Assembly: GCA_024230295.1 (NCBI GenBank)
Contig: JAAERN010000084.1
Location: 1 to 64,000 of the forward strand
Origin: Planctomycetota bacterium
GTDB taxonomy: Bacteria; Planctomycetota; Phycisphaerae; Phycisphaerales; SM1A02
Direction of reading: 5' to 3'
Length of the DNA: 64,000 nt
Positions 59,349 through 64,000 of the stretch are shown piece by piece (within the stretch, counting starts at the first letter, position 1; every line of letters starts with the position of its first letter). The notes under the pieces are model-generated. The model saw only the letters and a program-made list of their open reading frames with translations. It did not search any database and was not told the DNA's origin. The translations under genes were made by a program, and so were the position numbers.

Positions 59349-61133
59349 CTATCGGCCACGACCACCACCGGGGCCGCCACGAGCACCTCCGAAACCGCCT
59401 TCTTCCCGCACCTGCTGGAAGAAACTGCGGATTTTCTCACGCTCCGCGTCATCAATCTCACCGTCGCCGTTCTCGTCGAAGCGTTGCATAAAGTCTGCCC
59501 GCCTTGCATCGGAGTCACCACCGCCTGGGCCACCACCGCCCCAACCACCGCGGCGACCACGATCCCGACGGTTCGCGCCCGGAAGTTCGGCGAACACTTC
59601 TTCGCCGAGAAGATCCTTGAGCCGTTCGAGGTAGGCGTTCTCCAGTTCTCCACGCTCGTCGAAGGCCAATCGAATGGGATCCTGCTCCTCCTCCGAGCCG
59701 TTCACTTCGCCAGACTCCCGTTCCTGCATTCGGCGAACAAAGCGCATCTCGCGGGGTTCCTCGTGAAGCCTGACAATGTTCAGAATGTCTTCATTCATCT
59801 CGTCCATCGCCAACGTGCACTCTTCGAGCAGGGCCGCAACGGCGGCGAGTGTCTCCTCGTCCAAGTCTTCCAACTTCAGAGCCGCTTCGATAACACGCTG
59901 TGCCCGGCTGGATCGGTAGATCCGGTCATACCCGGCCGCCAAAGCGCGACGACGGAAGTCTGAACCAACTTCGCCCTCGAGCTGGACTGAGATTGAATCG
60001 ATCGTCAGATCGGTTACATCACGGACCGCTTCATGCCTGACCTGACGTTGCTTGAGCAACCTGATCAGCATGTCGAAGTCCGAAGCCTGCATCGCCTCAA
60101 GAGAGGCGATCATCGCAGTTTTGTCATACTCGGCGCGGTGGCGAATCGCGTCGTCAAGGTCCAACTCCCACGACTGCATCACCTCGCGAATACTCACAGC
60201 CTGATCCTCATCAACTTGAGGCAGCGTTGCATCAACAACCGGCCACAAGTCAGTGCGCTCACCCTGCAATCGACCCTGCGGGAGTTCTCGAAGCCGGCGA
60301 AGTCGTCGGTCCACTTCAGGCCAGTCGGCGAGTTGCTCTTCGGTCAACACACTCTGCATCGCAGCAGAGACTTCACTGCCCATGCTCACACGCGCCCGAG
60401 AAAATCGCCTGAGAATGTCCATCTGAGCATCCATCAGATTCTGCATTTCGTCCGACTGCAATTGGGACCGACGAATCTCTCGGAACTCATTTCGAATTTC
60501 GCCCATTCGTTCGCGGAACTCGCTGCGAATGGAATTGTTGCGAGCGGACCGCGCTTGGCCGTTCGCTTCGGGCTGCCCATCGGTTTCACCAGCCGACTCG
60601 GCCTGTTTCCGCTCGGCACGGGCTGCCTCTCGAGCCTCTCGCATTTCCGCGCGCATGGTGTCCATGCGACCCCGCAACTCGTCAACACGCTCTGCTTCGA
60701 GGTCGGCAACGCCCGAGGCTTCACCAAGATCAGTCATGGCCGCGCGTGTCTCTTCGGCAGCCATTTGGAACGTCTCGTCGTAGTCCTCCAGAAGCATTTC
60801 GATAATGTCTCGCTGCTCGTCGTCCAGCGTGATGATCTCCCCGATAACCATCGCGTCCCGCGTCAGGTACTCCGGTTGGAACAGTGTTTGGCTCACTCGG
60901 CCCATTGGCCCCCCGAGGATCCCTTGTGCTGGATTACCCCAACGGCCACCTCGGCCGCCACGGTCACCACGATCGTTCCGGCCCCCAAAGCCTCTACCAC
61001 CTCGGTCGCGGTCGCCCTGGGCAGCTTCACCGCCATCGGGGGGAGGAGGTGGCCCGGGCTGCGCAAATGCACCGCTGTCAACCGCCACCATCGCCGCCAA
61101 GATCGCCACTGATATTACGTTTGTTCGCCACAT
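59349..61133 (-). CDS. Secreted Arg/Gly-rich protein with coiled coils and EF-hand
   Basis: 594 aa. A signal peptide (residues 1-25, ISVAILAAMVAVDSGAFA) is followed by a Gly/Arg/Asp-rich segment (RGGRGFGGRNDRGDRGGRG). Long charged helices fill residues 100-500 (RVDELRGRMDTMRAEMREAR). Near the end comes one EF-hand (DENGDGEIDDAER) and a Gly-rich tail. I do not recognise the family. GGAGGAG lies before the ATG. It is divergent from an ECF sigma operon that ends with another EF-hand protein, so it may be the regulon target or co-sensor (inference). Confidence 0.85.
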   Translation of the reverse strand: MWRTNVISVAILAAMVAVDSGAFAQPGPPPPPDGGEAAQGDRDRGGRGFGGRNDRGDRGGRGGRWGNPAQGILGGPMGRVSQTLFQPEYLTRDAMVIGEIITLDDEQRDIIEMLLEDYDETFQMAAEETRAAMTDLGEASGVADLEAERVDELRGRMDTMRAEMREAREAARAERKQAESAGETDGQPEANGQARSARNNSIRSEFRERMGEIRNEFREIRRSQLQSDEMQNLMDAQMDILRRFSRARVSMGSEVSAAMQSVLTEEQLADWPEVDRRLRRLRELPQGRLQGERTDLWPVVDATLPQVDEDQAVSIREVMQSWELDLDDAIRHRAEYDKTAMIASLEAMQASDFDMLIRLLKQRQVRHEAVRDVTDLTIDSISVQLEGEVGSDFRRRALAAGYDRIYRSSRAQRVIEAALKLEDLDEETLAAVAALLEECTLAMDEMNEDILNIVRLHEEPREMRFVRRMQERESGEVNGSEEEQDPIRLAFDERGELENAYLERLKDLLGEEVFAELPGANRRDRGRRGGWGGGGPGGGDSDARRADFMQRFDENGDGEIDDAEREKIRSFFQQVREEGGFGGARGGPGGGRGR

Positions 61134-61227
61134 ATCTGCTGCTCCTCCCAATGGGAAAGGGCGAAGGGAGAATCCCCGCCTGCCTTCCGATACGAATCCA
61201 ATGCCACCAACATCCCCCGATCCGGGG

Positions 61228-61272
61228 AGGATATGGTGCATGGGCACGTATGGTGCATGGGCACACCATATC
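61228..61272. promoter_or_regulatory. Direct and inverted repeats before ECF sigma gene
   Basis: The 16-mer TATGGTGCATGGGCAC occurs twice at a 17-base period (61232-61247 and 61249-61264). An inverted pair GATATGGT (61230-61237) and ACCATATC (61265-61272) encloses both. It lies between the divergent EF-hand protein and sigma genes, upstream of the chosen sigma start at 61320. It may be an operator for autoregulation. Confidence 0.5.
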
Positions 61273-61319
61273 AACCGGTGGCTGGGATCCAACGAACTGC
61301 GACATATGAGGACCCTTTG

Positions 61320-61901
61320 GTGGATCTTGACTTCGACGCCTGTATCCGGGGGGACGCCGCTGCATGGCAGGCCTTCTGCGATCAGACGATCCGGCTGGTG
61401 GCCGCATCCATCCGCCGGGTCTGCCCCACGGGGCGCACGCCGGCGGGCGAGGAGATCGATGATCTGGTCCAGGCCGTGTACATCAAGATTCTCCGCAACG
61501 ACCGCCGGCTCCTTCGCAACTACGATCCGAATCGATCGAGCGTGTCGACATGGATCACCCTAATCGCCCGAAGCGTCGCCATTGACGCCCTTCGCCGAAA
61601 GACGCTTGATCTCCGACCGATCGATGAGGCCCACGGGGCCGTTCAAGGCGAATCGTATGGGGCCTCCATTGGGCCGGTCATTCCGATCCATCTGCTGACA
61701 GCGCGGCAACGGCTCATCCTCACAATGCTCTTCGAGGATGGCATGGAGATCGCCGAAGTCGCCACCGCACTTGATGTGAACCCACAGACCATCCGAAGCA
61801 GCAAACACAAGGCCATGGAGCGGCTAAGAAGTCACTTCAAGGAGTATGGAGTCGGGGATGCCCCTCCCTCAGACTCCGTAGAACCAAGGGATCGCACATG
61901 A
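61320..61901 (+). CDS. ECF-family RNA polymerase sigma factor
   Basis: 193 aa. Region 2 shows EIDDLVQAVYIKILRND and SSVSTWITLIARSVAIDALR; region 4 shows LTARQRLILTMLFEDGMEIA and NPQTIRSSKHKAMERLRSHF. The GTG at 61320 is preferred because AGGA lies seven bases upstream and earlier ATGs fall inside the repeat region. Its stop overlaps the putative anti-sigma gene (ATGA). It probably controls the divergent EF-hand gene and its own operon (inference). Confidence 0.92.
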   Translation: MDLDFDACIRGDAAAWQAFCDQTIRLVAASIRRVCPTGRTPAGEEIDDLVQAVYIKILRNDRRLLRNYDPNRSSVSTWITLIARSVAIDALRRKTLDLRPIDEAHGAVQGESYGASIGPVIPIHLLTARQRLILTMLFEDGMEIAEVATALDVNPQTIRSSKHKAMERLRSHFKEYGVGDAPPSDSVEPRDRT

Positions 61902-62380
61902 ACGACCAAGAACCCATTTTGACTGATCTGGAGCGTCAACTCCGCGAGGAGGGCTGGCGATGGTCCGATTCTCCACAGATGCCCTCTGAGGCCGATCTCG
62001 CAGCTTGGGTATCGCAGCCAAGCGAGTCCGATGCCGTCGAATCACTGCTGGCAGCCGATGCCACATGGCGGCGGGCACTCGTCGATATGAGGCTGAATGA
62101 ATTGGCATCAGAGACGAACGTCCCGGCCGACCTGCTGGAGCAAATCACCCTGCTGATGCCGGAGCCGCCAGCCGTTCTGGCCCGGATCGGTGGATGGGCT
62201 CTTGCCGCCGCGGCCTGCATTTTGCTGGCGATTGCCGGGTGGCAACTCGGCACCGACATCGCGTCTGAGCGATCGATGGACAACCCGCTCGCGATTGCCA
62301 CATTTGGACTCAGCGATGACATTGATGACGGCAACTCATTCCTCGTTCTCTCCACCGACAGTGCGGAGGCCACACGATGA
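61898..62380 (+). CDS. Putative anti-sigma membrane protein
   Basis: 160 aa. The N-terminal 95 residues are polar and helical; one membrane helix follows (about residues 98-117, WALAAAACILLAIAGWQLG), then a short outer tail. No zinc-binding anti-sigma signature (HxxxCxxC) is visible. Position directly after the ECF sigma, coupling at both ends and topology suggest an anti-sigma factor, but sequence alone does not prove it. Confidence 0.7.
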   Translation: MNDQEPILTDLERQLREEGWRWSDSPQMPSEADLAAWVSQPSESDAVESLLAADATWRRALVDMRLNELASETNVPADLLEQITLLMPEPPAVLARIGGWALAAAACILLAIAGWQLGTDIASERSMDNPLAIATFGLSDDIDDGNSFLVLSTDSAEATR

Positions 62381-63165
62381 AGTTTCGCCTCCTGATCGTC
62401 TTGCTCACGCTATCCCTCATCTTCAATGTGTTCTTTCTTATTGGCGTCCTTCGGCATCCGTCGAGAAGAAACGCCATGGCGGAACTGACCCGCGTCGCCA
62501 ATCAACTTCAACTGGACGACCGACAAGCCCAGCGATTTGGCGAACTCAGAGAGAACTTCAGCGAAGAAGTTGGCATCCTCTCCGAAGAGTTGCATCAGGT
62601 TCGCCAAACGATTCGCGAGACGCTGGCGTCCGACACAGTCGACAACGAGATGCTCGACGAACTCATGGCGACTGAGTCCTCGCTGATCGCCAAACGCCGG
62701 CAGCTCGCAACTGGACACTTCGGACGATTCGTTGATCTGCTGACTCAAGAGCAGCGACATGAACTTGGAAGCCAACTCCATGGTGACCAAAAGAGGCATC
62801 GTGATCCTCCGCATATCATCGATCACTTTGACGCCGATGGGGATGGAAAGCTCAATGAGTCCGAGCGCCAGGAAGCACACCAGCACATAGAAGACCGGCG
62901 GACCCACCGGGCGAATCGACGCGAAGAACTCCGCAAGAAGTTTGACGTCAACGCCAACGGGCGCCTGGAACCCGAGGAACGCGAGGCCATGAGAGCCTGG
63001 CTTCTTGAACAGGGCTTCTCACGACCGGAGCCTCCGGAAGGTGGTAGGCGTCGCCATGGACAACGCGGGGACGGTCCGCGTGGCGGTGGACATGGACCGC
63101 GAGGTGGCCCACCGCCAGCCGGATCGCCCAAACCCCCGCCCGCACCTGGATCCCCTCCGCTCTAG
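62377..63165 (+). CDS. Spy/CpxP-like periplasmic protein with EF-hands
   Basis: 262 aa. An N-terminal membrane anchor or signal (FRLLIVLLTLSLIFNVFFLIG) is followed by a Spy/CpxP-type helical domain (LTRVANQLQLDDRQAQRFGE, then LLTQEQRHELGS). Two EF-hand-type loops follow: DADGDGKLNESE and DVNANGRLEPEE. The C-terminus is Gly/Pro/Arg-rich. Coupled to the membrane protein gene (ATGA). Such proteins sense envelope stress or metals; here probably the signal side of the ECF system (inference). Confidence 0.85.
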   Translation: MKFRLLIVLLTLSLIFNVFFLIGVLRHPSRRNAMAELTRVANQLQLDDRQAQRFGELRENFSEEVGILSEELHQVRQTIRETLASDTVDNEMLDELMATESSLIAKRRQLATGHFGRFVDLLTQEQRHELGSQLHGDQKRHRDPPHIIDHFDADGDGKLNESERQEAHQHIEDRRTHRANRREELRKKFDVNANGRLEPEEREAMRAWLLEQGFSRPEPPEGGRRRHGQRGDGPRGGGHGPRGGPPPAGSPKPPPAPGSPPL

Positions 63166-63173
63166 CAGGGTCA

Positions 63174-63199
63174 GTCAGAAGTCCTTGCGGACTTCTGAC
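63174..63199. terminator. Hairpin terminator after ECF operon
   Basis: A perfect 11-bp stem (GTCAGAAGTCC with GGACTTCTGAC) and loop TTGC lies nine bases after the Spy-like gene stop. No U-run follows, so termination may be partial. Confidence 0.6.
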
Positions 63200-63275
63200 C
63201 CACACCACCAGCAACGACGATTTCCCTGCGATCCCGACTACCATCGCCGCATTCACCGGCAGATGAGGGCACGAC

Positions 63276-63662
63276 ATGATCGGATGGATCTTCTTGGCAT
63301 TGGCGATCGGCTTTGAGGTCGCTGCAGCGACATGCATGAAACTTTCGGAGGGTCTGACAAGAGTCTGGCCGTCGGTCCTCATGGCCGTTTTCTACATCCT
63401 CTGCTTTCTGGCCATGATCAAGTCTCTGGAGTACCTACAAATTGGCGTGGTCTACGCCATCTGGGCCGGAATCGGAACGGCCGCAATCGCGGTCATCGGA
63501 GTCATGATGTTCGATGACACGATGCCGTGGATCAAGATCCTCGGCATTGGCCTGATCATCTGCGGAGTCGCACTTGTGAATCTGGGCGGAACCCATACGC
63601 CGGAAGATCTCGCGCAAATGAATCTCGTTCCTGATGGTGATGACGCTCGCGCGGACACGTGA
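63276..63662 (+). CDS. Small multidrug resistance (SMR) family efflux protein
   Basis: 128 aa with four membrane helices. The conserved Glu lies in GFEVAAATCMKLSEG near residue 14, and the family marks GVVYAIWAGIGTA and LIICGVALVNLGG follow. The C-terminal tail after helix four is longer than in EmrE (about 20 residues). SMR proteins act as dimers and export quaternary amines or guanidinium with proton exchange; the substrate here is unknown. Likely start is the ATG at 63276. Confidence 0.94.
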   Translation: MIGWIFLALAIGFEVAAATCMKLSEGLTRVWPSVLMAVFYILCFLAMIKSLEYLQIGVVYAIWAGIGTAAIAVIGVMMFDDTMPWIKILGIGLIICGVALVNLGGTHTPEDLAQMNLVPDGDDARADT

Positions 63663-63684
63663 TCCAAGGCGAAACACAGTCACC

Positions 63685-64000
63685 CTATTGGCCGCTGCGA
63701 GCGCCCCGATACCTGGACCGCTCGTACAATCGCACGGCCTGAGGCATGATCTTCTGAAAGTCATTTATTCTCGTCTGCGGAACAGGGTGCGTCGAAAGGA
63801 ACTCCAAACGGCCGCCACCCTCGCGTTCCATGCGCTGCCACAACGAAATCGCCTCGCGTGGGTTGTACCCGGCATTGGCGGCGATCATCAGACCCAACTC
63901 ATCTGCCTCGGATTCGTGAAGCCTGCTGTATGGCAGCATAATCCCAAGGGTCGCGCCAGCGCCAAGCGCGCCGATAACCATCGCACGCGTTTCATCGTCC
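63685..64000 (-). CDS. M48-family metalloprotease, N-terminal part outside window
   Basis: About 105 C-terminal residues are visible; the gene runs off the right edge. The third zinc ligand region SRLHESEADELGLMIAANAG and YNPREAISLWQRM, then LSTHPVPQTRI, are typical of HtpX/BepA-like M48 peptidases. The first HExxH motif lies beyond the edge. It is convergent with the SMR gene, with 22 bases between. BepA-type proteins check outer-membrane assembly. Confidence 0.88.
   Translation of the reverse strand, partial: DDETRAMVIGALGAGATLGIMLPYSRLHESEADELGLMIAANAGYNPREAISLWQRMEREGGGRLEFLSTHPVPQTRINDFQKIMPQAVRLYERSRYRGARSGQ

Overview
This looks like one continuous chromosomal stretch of a planctomycete, most likely of the Phycisphaerae group. 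No single gene proves this. The pointers are an ECF sigma factor paired with a Ser/Thr kinase, Tat-exported Gfo/Idh/MocA oxidoreductases, an exosortase fused to an EpsI domain, secreted proteins ending in dockerin-like Asp-rich calcium loops, and very frequent ATGA stop/start overlaps. Base composition is moderately GC-rich by eye. I saw no phage, insertion sequence, CRISPR array, tRNA or rRNA.

Layout. 1-1797 (-): Ser/Thr kinase (cut by the window edge) and its ECF sigma factor. 1938-16556 (-): a type IV pilus / type II secretion operon, in transcription order major pseudopilin, 99-aa membrane protein, GspH-like pseudopilin, PilM, PilN, PilO, PilP, secretin, TPR lipoprotein, histidine kinase, response regulator, HD-GYP protein, STAS protein, GspE/PilB ATPase and GspF/PilC. 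The signalling genes sit inside the secretion operon and are mostly translationally coupled to it. 16806-20482 (+): DUF1015 protein, SerA and SerC, the phosphoserine arm of serine synthesis. 20489-34960 (-): an exopolysaccharide/exosortase block (Wza-like exporter, exosortase-EpsI fusion, 1697-aa TPR protein, Wzz/BY-kinase-like protein, epimerase, WecA-like transferase), ending in a phosphatase/kinase pair that probably repairs glycated proteins. 35198-38243 (+): LipA, a stretch holding two tandem structured elements, and a CLC chloride channel with a J-domain-like insertion. 38407-42560: a stress island with a sigma-70 factor, an HdeD-like protein and three Hsp20 proteins. 42892-49497: ApbE, an SUMF1-domain protein, two Tat-exported sugar oxidoreductases, a TIM-barrel isomerase and an MFS permease, read as a sugar or polyol module. 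49550-57868: threonine aldolase, pyrophosphatase, a large secreted FG-GAP/calcium-repeat protein, ArfB, an RNA methyltransferase, an SGNH hydrolase and a TVP38-type membrane protein. 57929-64000: a secreted metzincin protease, a secreted EF-hand protein divergent from an ECF sigma / membrane protein / Spy-like EF-hand operon, an SMR efflux protein and the end of an M48 protease.

Most unusual items: (1) two tandem ~100-nt elements at 36284-36582 that read on the minus strand as paralogous small RNAs: a conserved stem with a variable loop, a CU-rich anti-Shine-Dalgarno stretch, and a terminator hairpin; (2) a CLC channel carrying a degenerate J-domain; (3) a Wzz/BY-kinase-like protein that has lost the Walker A lysine; (4) an RNA methyltransferase with HPEY where NPPY is expected; (5) a fructosamine-kinase-family / LMW-phosphatase pair that suggests a deglycation module.

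All functions are inferred from motifs and context read by eye. No similarity search or structure prediction was run.
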